64,000 nucleotides of DNA from Takakia lepidozioides (taxonomy: Eukaryota > Streptophyta > Takakiopsida > Takakiales > Takakiaceae). Position numbers and translations under genes: made by a program. Positions 24,090 to 37,200 of the stretch are shown here, in pieces. The notes under the pieces were generated by a model. The model did no database searches and had not been told where the DNA came from. It worked only from the letters and a program-made list of their open reading frames with translations. Numbering within the stretch: the stretch's first letter is position 1; each line of letters opens with the position of its first letter. The stretch is from assembly GCA_030704615.1 (NCBI GenBank), contig CM060731.1, positions 26,786,001 to 26,850,000 on the forward strand. Direction: 5' to 3'.

Positions 24090-25289
24090 AAGTTACAATG
24101 CCTCTTGCTTTTGGACCCAAAATTTGTAAGTCATTTCATTGCGAATCCTCATATTTGTTCAAAATTCCCATTTCAGTATTGTTTGATGGAAATGTGGCAT
24201 TGCAGGGTGACTGAGAATGCCTTCATTGCCACCAACTTGTCCCATATGCTCTTCCGAGTGAAGGATGTCGGGAAGTAGGGGGTGCAAGAGTTTGCCAATT
24301 CGCTCAGTGCCGACCTCCTGCGCAAGTCGGAGGCAAAGGCAGACAGAACCTGGTATAGGCTGAGCATGGACGCCATGGTGGACTACATATTTCGGGTAAA
24401 GCTCCTGACTGTTTTGTTGAGCTAATCTGTCTCTCCTCCCCCCATAAAGAAAAAGTGTTGAGCAGGATCTCTAATCTTATGTGCGCATTCTTGACAGACA
24501 AAAATTCAGCAGGATTTGGCACATGCGCGGAGGTTCTACATGGAGTAGAGGAGAAGAATCTAACCCTCCCGACACTCGAATCGTATCTCAAAGCTGCGGA
24601 GGCCAGGGCCCGCATAAAGTACAAGTCGCGGATGGTAAAGTACGTGGCCATAGCTGCTCCATCGTCTAGCCACATCTTGTGTGGATGCAACAGAAAAGGT
24701 GATACATTCTTAACCAAATTGTGGTGGCAACAACTCGTTTTTGTGGTGTTTGGCGCTTACGAATATGCTGGGTGGTTGGACAGACCCGGTGGCTCCAAAT
24801 CTGGAATGGTTCCCAAAGTACAAGGGACATGTGGAGCTTCCCCAAACCGGACAAACTGTCTGACCCACATTCGACATGTGGATGAACCGCATGACATGGT
24901 GGTTTCAGGTACTTCCCCACGCTTCGTTTGCGCTTCTACTCTTGTAGGGGGTGGATTCATTGTATTTTTCAGGAAAGCGATCTGATGGAGAATCTCCACA
25001 GGTGACGACGAATGCGCAAGAGCAGCTGGACACACAAGCACATCAGTTCAAGATGGAGATTTCTCCTGCAGCAGAGAGCCTACGCGACTATGTGACGAGG
25101 TACTTTCTGTACAAAACCGACCTATTCTTTCGGGAGATACCCCATGCCCGCCGGAGCCACGAGTTCACCGACCAGCCGAACGCGGACAAAGCAGCAATGC
25201 GCCTTCTGTACAGGTACATACGCGATGCCTTCCTTTCAAGTCCTTGCATTTCAGGATGTTAGAGGCCTCATGTGGCGCATAAAAATTGG

Positions 25290-28200
25290 TCCTTGGAAAA
25301 ATGGCGCCGAATTTCCAGTCCAGGGCACCCAAAATGGCTAAGTCCCTAGAGTGGCTGGCACCAAAAAACCGAAATTCGGCGCCATTTTTCCAGTTCAAGG
25401 CCCAGTCAGTTCTGGACTTAGCCATTTTCGGGCCGGACCTGGGAAAATGGCTCCGAATTTCCAGTTCAGGGCTCCCAAAATGGTTAAGTCCCTAGGTGGC
25501 TGGCACCGAAAACCGAAATTCGGCGCCATTTTTCCAATTCCAGGGCCAGTCAGTTCAGGGACTTAGGCATTTCGGCCCGGACCTGGAAAATGGCGCCGAA
25601 TTTCCAGTTCAGGGCCCCAAAATGGCTAAGTCCCTAGGGTGGCTGGCACCGAAAACCGAAATTCGGCGCCATTTTTCCAATTCCAAGGCCAGTCAGTTCA
25701 GGGACTTAGGCATTTTCGGCCCGGACCTGGGAAAATGCACCGAATTTCCAGTTCAGGCTCCCAAAATGGCTAAGTCCCTAGGGTGGCTGGCACCGAAAAC
25801 CGAAATTCGGCGCCATTTTTCCAATTCCAGGGCCAGTCAGTTCAGGACTTAGGCATTTTCGGCCCGGACCTGGGAAAATGGCGCGAATTTCCAGTTCAGG
25901 GCTCCCAAAATGGCTAAGTCCCTAGGTGGCTGGCAAAACCGAAATTCGGCGCATTTTTTCCAGGGCCACTCAGGGGACTTAGGCATTTTCGGCCCGGACC
26001 TGGGAAAATGGCGCCGAATTTCCAGTTCAGGGCACCCAAAATGGCTAAGTCCCTAGGTGGCTGGCACTAAAAACCGAAATTCGGCGCCATTTTTCCATTC
26101 CAGGCCAGTCAGTTCAGGGACTTAGGCATTTTCGGCCCGGACCTGGGAAAATGGCACCGAATTTCCAGTTCAGGGCTCCCAAAATGGCTAAGTCCCTAGG
26201 GTGGCTGGCACCGAAAACCGAAATTCGGCCCCATTTTTCCAATTCCAGGGCCAGTCAGTTCAGGGACTTAGGCATTTTCGGCCCGGACCTAGGAAAATGA
26301 CGCCGAATTTCCAGTTCAGGGCTCCCAAAATGGTAAGTCCCTAGGGTGGCTGGCACCAAAACCGAAATTCGGCGCCATGGGCCAGTCAGTTCAGGGACTT
26401 AGGCATTTTCGGCCCGGACCTGGGAAATGGGCGACGATTTCCAGTTCAGGCTCCCAAATGGCTAAGTCCCTAGGGTGGCTGGCACCGAAAACCGAAATTC
26501 GGCGCCATTTTTTTCCAGGGCCAGTCAGTTCAGGGACTTAGGCATTTTCGGCCCGGACCTGGGAAAATCGAATTTCCAGTTCAGGGCTCCCAAAATGGCT
26601 AAGTCCCTAGGGTGGCTGGCACCGAAAACCGAAATTCGGCCATTTTTTTCCAATTCCAAGGCCAGTCAGTTCAGGGACTTAGGCAACCTGGAGCCGAATT
26701 TCCAGTTCAGGGCACCCAAAATGGCTAAGTCCCTAGGCACCGATTCGGCGCCAGTCAGTTCAGGGACTTAGGCAAAATGCGAATTTCCAGTTCGGGCTCC
26801 CAAAATGGCTAAGTCCCTAGGGTGGCTGGCACCGAAAACCGAAATTCGGCGCCATTTTTCCAATTCCAGGGCCAGTCAGTTCAGGGACTTAGGCATTTTC
26901 GGCCCGGACCTAGGAAAATGGCGACGAATTTCCAGTTCAGGGCTCCCAAAATGGCTAAGTCCCTAGGGTGGCTGGCACCGAAAACCGAAATTCGGCGCCA
27001 TTTTTCCAATTGGCCAGTCAGTTCAGGGACTTAGGCATTTTCGGCCCGGACCTGGGAAAATGGCAATTTCCAGTTCAGGGCACCCAAAATGGCTAAGTCC
27101 CTAGGGTGGCTGGCACCGAAAACCGAATTCGGCGCCATCCAATTCCAAGGCCACAGTTCAGGGACTTAGGCATTTTCGGCCCGGACCTGGAAAATGGCGA
27201 ATTTCCAGTTCAGGGCCCCAAAATGGCTAAGTCCCTAGGGCTGGCACGAAAACCGAAATTCGGCGCCATTTTTCCAATTCCAAGGCCAGTCAGTTCAGGA
27301 CTTAGGCATTTTCGGCCCGGACCTGGGAAAATGGCACCGAATTTCCAGTTCAGGGCACCCAAAATGGCTAAGTCCCTAGGGCTGGCACCGAAACCGAAAT
27401 TCGGCGCCATTTTTCCAATTCCAGGGCCAGTCATTTCAGGGACTTAGGCATTTTCGGCCGGACCTGGAAAATGGCGCCGAATTTCCAGTTCAGGGCACCC
27501 AAAATGGCTACGTCCCTAGGGTGGCTGGCACCGAAACCGAAATTCGGCGCATTTTTCAAATTCCAGGGCCAGTCAGTTCAGGGACTTAGCCATTTTCGGC
27601 CCGGACCTGGGAAAATGCGCGAATTTCCAGTTCAGGGCTCCCAAAATGGCTAAGTCCCTAGGGTGGCTGGCACCGAAAACCGAAATTCGGCGCCATTTTT
27701 CCAATTCCAAGTGCCAGTCAGTTCAGGGACTTAGGCATTTTCGGCCCGGACCAGGGAAATGGCGAATTTCCAGTTCAGGGCACCCAAAATGGGTAAGTCC
27801 CTACGGTGGCTGGCCCGAAAACCGAAATTCGGCGCATTTTTCCAATTCCAAGGCAGTCAGTTCAGGGACTTAGGCATTTTCGGCCCGGACCTGGGAAATG
27901 GCGACGAATTTCCAGTTCTGGGCTCCCAAAATGGCTAAGTCCCTAGGGTGGCTGGCACCGAAAACCGAAATTCGGCGCCATTTTTCCAATTCCAGGGCCA
28001 GTGGGACTTAGGCATTTTCGGCCCGGACCTGGGAAAATGGCGCCGAATTTCCAGTTCAGGGCACCAAAATGGCTAAGTCCTAGGGTGGCTGGCACCGAAA
28101 ACGAAATTCGGCGCCATTTTCCAATTCCAGGGGCCAGTCAGTTCAGGGACTTAGGCATTTTCGGCCCGGACCTGGGAAAATAATTTCCAGTTCAGGGCTC

Positions 28201-31200
28201 CCAAAATGGCTAAGTCCCTAGGGTGGCTGGCACCGAAAACCGAAATTCGGCGCCATTTTTCCAATTCCAGGCCAGTCAGTTCAGGACTTAGGCATTTTCG
28301 GCCCGGACCTGGGAAATGGAGCGAATTTCAGTTCAGGCACCCAAAATGGCTAAGTCCAGGGCTGGCACCGAAACCGAAATTCGGCGCCATTTTTCCAATT
28401 CCAGGGCAGTCAGTTCAGGGACTTAGGCATTTTCGCCCGGACCTGGGAAAATGGCGATGAATTTCCAGTTCAGGGCTCCCAAAATGGCTAAGTCCTAGGG
28501 TGGCTGGCACCGAAAACCGAAATTCGGCGCCATTTTTCCAATTCCAGGCCAGTCAGTTCAGGGACTTAGCCATTTTCGGCCCGACCTTGGGAAAATGGAG
28601 CCGAATTTCCAGTTCAGGGCACAAAATGGCTAAGTCCAGGGTGGCTGCACCGAAAACCGAAATTCGGCGCCATTTTTCCAATTCCAAGGCCAGTCAGTTC
28701 AGGGACTTAGGCATTTTCGCCCGGACCTGGGAAAATGGCACCGAATTTCCAGTTCAGGGCTCCCAAAGGGTAAGTCCTAGGGTGGCTGGAAACCGAAACC
28801 GAAATTCGGCGCCATTTTTTCCAATTCCAGGGCCAGTCAGTTCAGGGACTTAGGCATTTTCGGCCCGGACCTGGGAAAATGGCACCGAATTTCCAGTTCA
28901 GGGCACCCAAAATGGCTAAGTCCCTAGGGTGGCTGGCACCGAAAACCGAAATTCGGCGCCATTTTTCCAATTCCAGGGCCAGTCAGTTCAGGGACTTAGG
29001 CATTTTCGGCCCGGACCTGGAAAATGGCGCCGAATTTCCAGTTCAGGGCACCCAAAATGGCTACGTCCCTAGGGTGGCTGGCACCGAAAACCGAAATTCG
29101 GCGCCATTTTTCAATTCCAAGGGCCAGTCAGTTCAGGGACTTAGCATTTTCGGCCCGGACCTGGGAAAATGGCGCCGAATTTCCAGTTCAGGGCTCCCAA
29201 AATGGCTAAGTCCCTAGGGTGGCTGGCACGAAAACCGAAATTCGGCGCCATTTTTCCAATTTGCCAGTCCTTAGGCATTTTCGGCCCGGACCAGGGAAAA
29301 TGGCGACGAATTTCCAGTTCAGGGCACCCAAATGGGTAAGTCCCTACGGTGGCTGGCACCGAAACCGAAATTCGGCGCCATTTTTCCAATTCCAAGGCCA
29401 GTCAGTTCAGGGACTTAGGCATTTTCGGCCCGGACCTGGGAAAATGGCTTTCCAGTTCTGGGCTCCAAAATGGCTAAGTCCCTAGGGGGCTGGCACCGAA
29501 AACCGAAATTCGGCGCCATTTTTCAATTCCAGGGCAGTCAGTTCAGGGACTAGGCATTTTCGGCCCGGACCTGGGAAAATGGCGCCGAATTTCCAGTTCA
29601 GGGCACCCAAAATGGCTAAGTCCCTAGGGTGGCTGGCACCGAAAACCGAAATTCGGCGCCATTTTTCCAATTCCAGGGCCAGTCAGTTCAGGGACTTAGG
29701 CATTTTCGGCCCGGACCTGGAAAATGGCGACGAATTTCCAGTTCAGGGCTCCCAAAATGGTAAGTCCCTAGGGTGGCTGGAACCGAAACCGAAATTCGGC
29801 GCCATTTTCCAATTCCAAACAGTCAGTTCAGGGACTTAGCCTTTTCGGCCCGGACCTGGGAAACTGGAGCCGAATTTCCAGGGCACCCAAATGGCTAAGT
29901 CCCTAGGAGGTGGCTGGCACCGAAAACCGAAATCGGCGCCATTTCCAATTCCAGGGCCAGTCAGTTCAGGGACTTAGGCATTTCGGCCCGGACCTGGGAA
30001 ATGGCGATGAATTTCCAGTTCAGGGCTCCCAAAATGGCTAAGTCCCTAGGGTGGTGGCACGAAAACCGAAATTCGGCCCATTTTTCCAATTCCAAGGCCA
30101 GTCAGTTCAGGGGACTTAGCCATTTTCGGCCCGGACCTGGGAAAACTGGAGCCGAATTTCCAGTTCAGGGCACCCAAAAATGGCTAAGTCCTAGGGTGGC
30201 TGGCACCGAAAACCGAAATTCGGCGCCATTTTTCCAATTCCAAGGCAGGCAGTTCAGGGATTAGCAATTTCGGCCCGGACCTGGGAAAAATGGCACCGAA
30301 TTTCCAGTTCAGGGCTCCAAAAATGGGTAAGTCCGTAGGGTGGCTGGAACCGAAAACCGAAATTCGGCGCCATTTTTCCAATTCCAGGGCCAGTCAGTTC
30401 AAGGACTTAGGCATTTCGGCCGGACCTGGGAAAATGGCACCGAATTTCAGTTCAGGGCACCCAAAAATGGCTAAGTCCCTAGGTGGCTGGCACCGAAAAC
30501 CGAAATTCGGCGCCATTTTTCCAATTCCAAGGGGCCAGTCAGTTCAGGGACTTAGGCATTTTCGGCCCGGACCTGGGAAAATGGCACCGAATTTCCAGTT
30601 CAGGCACACCAAAATGGCTAAGTCCCTACGGTGGCTGGCACCGAAAACCGAAATTCGGCGCCATTTTTCCAATTCCAGGGCCAGTCAGTTCAGGGACTTA
30701 GGCATTTCGGCCGGACCTAGGAAAATGGCGCCGAATTTCCAGTTCAGGGCACCCAAAATGGCTACGTCCCTAGGGTGGCTGGCACCGAAAACCGAAATTC
30801 GGCGCCATTTTTTCAATTCCAGGGCCAGTCAGTTCAGGGACTTAGCCATTTTCGGCCCGGACTGGGAAAATGGCGCCGAATTTCCAGTTCAGGGCTCCCA
30901 AAATGGCTAAGTCCCTAGGGTGGCTGGCACCGAAAACCGAAATTCGGCGCCATTTTTCCAATTCCAGGCCAGTCAGTTCAGGGACTTAGGCATTTTCGGC
31001 CCGGACCTGGGAAAATGGCACCGAATTTCCAGTTCAGGGCTCCCAAAATGGGTAAGTCCGTAGGGTGGCTGGAACCGAAAACCGAAATTCGGCGCCATTT
31101 TTCCAATTCCAGGCCAGTCAGTTCAGGACTTAGGCATTTTCGGCCCGGACTGGGAAAATGGCACCGAATTTCCAGTTCAGGGCACCCAAAATGGCTAAGT

Positions 31201-34200
31201 CCCTAGGGTGGCTGGCACCGAAAACCGAAATTCGGCGCCATTTCCAATTCCAAGGCCAGTCAGTTCAGGGACTTAGCATTTTCGGCCCGGACCTGGGAAA
31301 ATGGCACCGAATTTCCAGTTCAGGGCACCCAAAATGGCTAAGTCCCTACGGTGGCTGGCACCGAAAACCGAAATTCGGCGCCATTTTCCAATTCCAGGGC
31401 CAGTCAGTTCAGGGACTTAGCATTTTCGGCCCGGACCTAGGAAAATGGCGCCGAATTTCCAGTTCAGGGCACCCAAAATGGCTAGTCCCTAGGGTGGCTG
31501 GCACCGAAAACCGAAATTCGGCGCCATTTTTTCAATTCCAGGGCCAGTCAGTTCAGGGACTTAGCATTTTCGGCCCGGACCTGGGAAAATGGCGCCGAAT
31601 TTCCAGTTCAGGGCTCCCAAAATGGCTAAGTCCCTAGGGTGGCTGGCACCGAAAACCGAAATTCGGCGCCATTTTTCCAATTCCAGTGCCAGTCAGTTCA
31701 GGGACTTAGGCATTTTCGGCCCGGACCTGGGAAAATGGCGACGAATTTCCAGTTCAGGGCACCCAAAATGGGTAAGTCCCTAGGGTGGCTGGCACCGAAA
31801 ACCGAAATTCGGCGCCATTTTTCCAATTCCAAGGCCAGTCAGTTCAGGGACTTAGGCATTTTCGGCCGGACCTGGGAAAAATGGCGACGAATTTTCCAGT
31901 TTCGGGCTCCCAAAATGGCTAAGTCCCTAGGGTGGCTGGCCCGAAAACGAAATTCGGCGCCATTTTTCCAATTCCAGGGCCAGTCAGTTCAGGGACTTAG
32001 GCATTTTCGGCCCGGACCTGGGAAAATGGCGCCGAATTTCCAGTTCAGGGCACCCAAAATGGCTAAGTCCCTAGGGTGGCTGGCACCGAAAACCGAAATT
32101 CGGCGCCATTTTTCCAATTCCAGGGCCAGTCAGTTCAGGGACTTAGGCATTTTCGGCCCGGACCTGGGAAAATGGCGACGAATTTCCAGTTCAGGGCTCC
32201 CAAAATGGGTAAGTCCCTAGGGTGGCTGGCACCGAAAACCGAAATTCGGCGCCATTTTTCCAATTCAAGGCCAGTCAGTTCAGGGACTTAGGCATTTTCG
32301 GCCCGGACTGGGAAATGGAGCCGAATTTCCAGTTCAGGGCACCCAAAATGGCTAAGTCCCTAGGGTGGCTGCACCGAAAACCGAAATTCGGCGCCATTTT
32401 TCCAATTCCAAGGCCAGTCAGTTCAGGGACTTAGGCATTTTCGGCCCGGACCTGGGAAAATGGCACCGAATTTCCAGTTCAGGGCTCCCAAAATGGGTAA
32501 GTCCCTAGGGTGGCTGGCACCGAAAACCGAAATTCGGCGCCATTTTTCCAATTCCAGGCCAGTCAGTTCAAGGACTTAGGCATTTTCGGCCCGGACCTGG
32601 GAAAATGGCACCGAATTTCCAGTTCAGGGCACCCAAAATGGCTAAGTCCCTAGGGTGGCTGGCACCGAAAACCGAAATTCGGCGCCATTTTTTCCAATTC
32701 CAGGCCAGTCAGTTCAGGGACTTAGGCATTTTCGGCCCGGACCTGGGAAAATGGCACCGAATTTCCAGTTCAGGGCACCCAAAATGGCTAAGTCCCTAGG
32801 TGGCTGGCACCGAAACCGAAATTCGGCGCCATTTTTCCAATTCCAGGGCCAGTCAGTTCAGGGACTTAGGCATTTTCGGCCCGGACCTAGGAAAATGGCG
32901 CCGAATTTCCAGTTCAGGGCACCCAAAATGGCTAGTCCCTAGGGTGGCTGGCACCGAAAACCGAAATTCGGCGCCATTTTCCAATTCCAGGCCAGTCAGT
33001 TCAGGGACTTAGGCATTTTCGGCCCGGACCAGGGAAAATGGCGACGAATTTCCAGTTCAGGGCACCCAAAATGGGTAAGTCCCTAGGGGGCTGGCACCGA
33101 AAACCGAAATTCGGCGCCATTTTTCCAATTCCAAGGCCAGTCAGTTCAGGGACTTAGGCATTTTCGGCCCGGACCTGGGAAAATGGCGACGAATTTCCAG
33201 TTCAGGGCTCCAAAATGGCTAAGTCCCTAGGGTGGCTGGCACCGAAAACCGAAATTCGGCGCCATTTTTCCAATTCCAGGGCCAGTCAGTTCAGGGACTT
33301 AGGCATTTTCGGCCCGGACCTGGGAAAATGGCGCCGAATTTCCAGTTCAGGGCACCCAAAATGGCTAAGTCCCTAGGGTGGCTGGCACCGAAAACCGAAA
33401 TTCGGCGCCATTTTTCCAATTCCAGGCCAGTCAGTTCAGGGACTTAGGCATTTTCGGCCCGGACCTGGGAAAATGGCGACGAATTTCCAGTTCAGGGCTC
33501 CCAAAATGGGTAAGTCCCTAGGGTGGCTGGCACCGAAAACCGAAATTCGGCGCCATTTTTCCAATTCCAAGGCCAGTCAGTTCAGGGACTTAGGCATTTT
33601 CGGCCCGGACCTGGGAAACTGGCGCCGAATTTCCAGTTCAGGGCACCCAAAATGGCTAAGTCCCTAGGGTGGCTGGCACCGAAAACCGAAATTCGGCGCC
33701 ATTTTTCCAATTCCAGGGCCAGTCAGTTCAGGGACTTAGGCATTTTCGGCCCGGACCTGGGAAAATGGCGAATTTCCAGTTCAGGGCTCCCAAAATGGCT
33801 AAGTCCCTAGGGTGGCTGGCACCGAAAACCGAAATTCGGCGCCATTTTTCCAATTCCAAGGCCAGTCAGTTCAGGGACTTAGGCCATTTTCGGCCGGACC
33901 TGGGAAAACTGGAGCCGAATTTCCAGTTCAGGGCACCCAAAATGGCTAAGTCCCTAGGGTGGCTGGCACCGAAAACCGAAATTCGGCGCCATTTTTCCAA
34001 TTCCAAGGCCAGTCAGTTCAGGGACTTAGGCATTTTCGGCCCGGACCTGGGAAAATGGCACGAATTTCCAGTTCAGGGCTCCCAAAATGGGTAAGTCCTA
34101 GGGTGGCTGGCACCGAAACCGAAATTCGGCGCCATTTTTCCAATTCCAAGGCCAGTCAGTTCAAGGACTTAGGCATTTTCGGCCCGGACCTGGGAAAATG

Positions 34201-37200
34201 GCACCGAATTCCAGTTCAGGGCACCCAAAATGGCTAAGTCCCTAGGTGGCTGGCACCGAAAACCGAAATTCGGCGCCATTTTTCAATTCCAGGGCCAGTC
34301 AGTTCAGGGACTTAGGCATTTTCGGCCCGGACCTGGGAAAATGGGCACCGAATTTCCAGTTCAGGGCTCCCAAAATGGCTAAGTCCTAGGGTGGCTGGCA
34401 CCGAAAACCGAAATTCGGCGCCATTTTTCCAATTCCAGGGCCAGTCAGTTCAGGGACTTAGGCATTTTCGGCCCGGACCTGGGAAAATGGCCGAATTTCC
34501 AGTTCAGGGCACCCAAAATGGCTAAGTCCCTAGGGTGGCTGGCACCGAAAACCGAAATTCGGCCGCATTTTTCCAATTCCAAGGCCAGTCAGTTCAGGGA
34601 CTTAGGCATTTTCGGCCCGGACCTGGGAAAATGGCACCGAATTTCCAGTTCAGGGCACCCAAAATGGCTAAGTCCCTAGGGTGGCTGGCACCGAAAACCG
34701 AAATTCGGCGCCATTTTTCCAATTCCAGGGCCAGTCAGTTCAGGGACTTAGGCATTTTCGGCCCGGACCTGGGAAAATGGCGCCGAATTTCCAGTTCAGG
34801 GCACCCAAATGGCTAAGTCCCTAGGGTGGCTGGCACCGAAAACCGAAATTCGGCGCCATTTTTCCAATTCCAGTGCCAGTCAGTTCAGGGACTTAGGCAT
34901 TTTCGGCCCGGACCAGGGAAAATGGCGACGAATTTCCAGTTCAGGGCACCCAAAATGGTAAGTCCCTAGGGTGGCTGGCACCGAAAACCGAAATTCGGCG
35001 CCATTTTTCCAATTCCAAGGCCAGTCAGTTCAGGGACTTAGGCATTTTCGGCCCGGACCTGGGAAAATGGCGACGAATTTCCAGTTCAGGGCCCCAAAAT
35101 GGCTAAGTCCCTAGGGTGGCTGGCACCGAAAACCGAAAATTCGGCGCCATTTTTCCAATTCCAGGGCCAGTCAGTTCAGGGACTTAGGCATTTTCGGCCC
35201 GGACCTGGGAAAATGGCGCCGAATTTCCAGTTCAGGGCCCAAAATGGCTAAGTCCCTAGGGTGGCTGGCACCGAAAACCGAAATTCGGCGCCATTTTTCC
35301 AATTCCAGGGCCAGTCAGTTCAGGGACTTAGGCATTTTCGGCCCGGACCTGGGAAAATGGCGACGAATTTCCAGTTCAGGGCTCCCAAAATGGGTAAGTC
35401 CCTAGGGTGGCTGGCACCGAAAAAAAATTCGGCGCCATTTTTCCAATTCCAAGGCCAGTCAGTTCAGGGACTTAGGCATTTTCGGCCCCGGACCTGGGAA
35501 ATGGGCCGAATTTCCAGTTCAGGGCACCCAAAATGGCTAAGTCCCTAGGGTGGCTGGCACCGAAAACCGAAATTCGGCGCCATTTTTCCAATTCCAGGGC
35601 CAGTCAGTTCAGGGACTTAGGCATTTTCGGCCCGGACCTGGGAAAATGGCGATGAATTTCCAGTTCAGGGCTCCCAAAATGGCTAAGTCCCTAGGGTGGC
35701 TGGCACCGAAAACCGAAATTCGGCGCCATTTTTCCAATTCCAAGGCCAGTCAGTTCAGGGACTTAGCATTTTCGGCCCGGACCTGGGAAACTGGAGCCGA
35801 ATTTCCAGTTCAGGGCACCCAAAATGGCTAAGTCCCTAGGGTGGCTGGCACCGAAAACCGAAATTCGGCGCCATTTTTCCAATTCCAAGGCCAGTCAGTT
35901 CAGGGACTTAGGCATTTTCGGCCCGGACCTGGGAAAATGGCACCGAATTTCCAGTTCAGGGCTCCCAAAATGGGTAAGTCCCTAGGGTGGCTGGCACCGA
36001 AAACCGAAATTCGGCGCCATTTTTCCAATTCCAGGGCCAGTCAGTTCAAGGACTTAGGCATTTTCGGCCGGACCTGGGAAAATGGCCGAATTTCCAGTTC
36101 GGGCACCCAAAATGGCTAAGTCCCTAGGGTGGCTGGCACCGAAAACCGAAATTCGGCGCCATTTTCCAATTCCAGGCCAGTCAGTTCAGGGACTTAGGCA
36201 TTTTCGGCCCGGACCTGGGAAAATGGCCCGAATTTCCAGTTCAGGGCACCCAAAATGGCTAAGTCCCTAGGGTGGCTGGCACCGAAAACCGAAATTCGGC
36301 GCCATTTTTCCAATTCCAGGGCCAGTCAGTTCAGGGACTTAGGCATTTTCGGCCCGGACCTGGAAAATGGCGCCGAATTTCCAGTTCAGGGCACCCAAAA
36401 TGGCTAAGTCCCTAGGGTGGCTGGCACCGAAAACCGAAATTCGGCGCCATTTTTTCAATTCCAGGCCAGTCAGTTCAGGGACTTAGGCATTTTCGGCCCG
36501 GACCTGGGAAAATGGCGCCGAATTTCCAGTTCAGGGCTCCCAAAATGGCTAAGTCCCTAGGGTGGCTGGCACCGAAAACCGAAATTCGGCGCCATTTTTC
36601 CAATTCCAAGGCCAGTCAGTTCAGGGACTTAGGCATTTTCGGCCCGGACCTGGGAAAATGCCGAATTTCCAGTTCAGGGCACCCAAAATGGCTAAGTCCC
36701 TAGGGTGGCTGGCACCGAAAACCGAAATTCGGCGCCATTTTTCCAATTCCAGGGCCAGTTTCAGGGACTTAGGCATTTTCGGCCCGGACCTGGGAAAATG
36801 GCGACGAAATTTCCAGTTCAGGGCTCCCAAAATGGCTAAGTCCCTAGGGTGGCTGGCACCGAAAACCGAAATTCGGCGCCATTTTTCCAATTCCAAGGCC
36901 AGTCAGTTCAGGGACTTAGCCATTTTCGGCCCGGACCTGGGAAACTGGAGCCGAATTTCCAGTTCAGGGCACCCAAAATGGCTAAGTCCCTAGGGTGGCT
37001 GGCACCGAAAACCGAAATTCGGCGCCATTTTTCCAATTCCAAGGCCAGTCAGTTCAGGGACTTAGGCATTTTCGGCCCGGACCTGGGAAAATGGCACCGA
37101 ATTTCCAGTTCAGGGCTCCAAAATGGGTAAGTCCAGGGTGGCTGGCACCGAAAACCGAAATTCGGCGCCATTTTTCCAATTCCAGGGCCAGTCAGTTCAG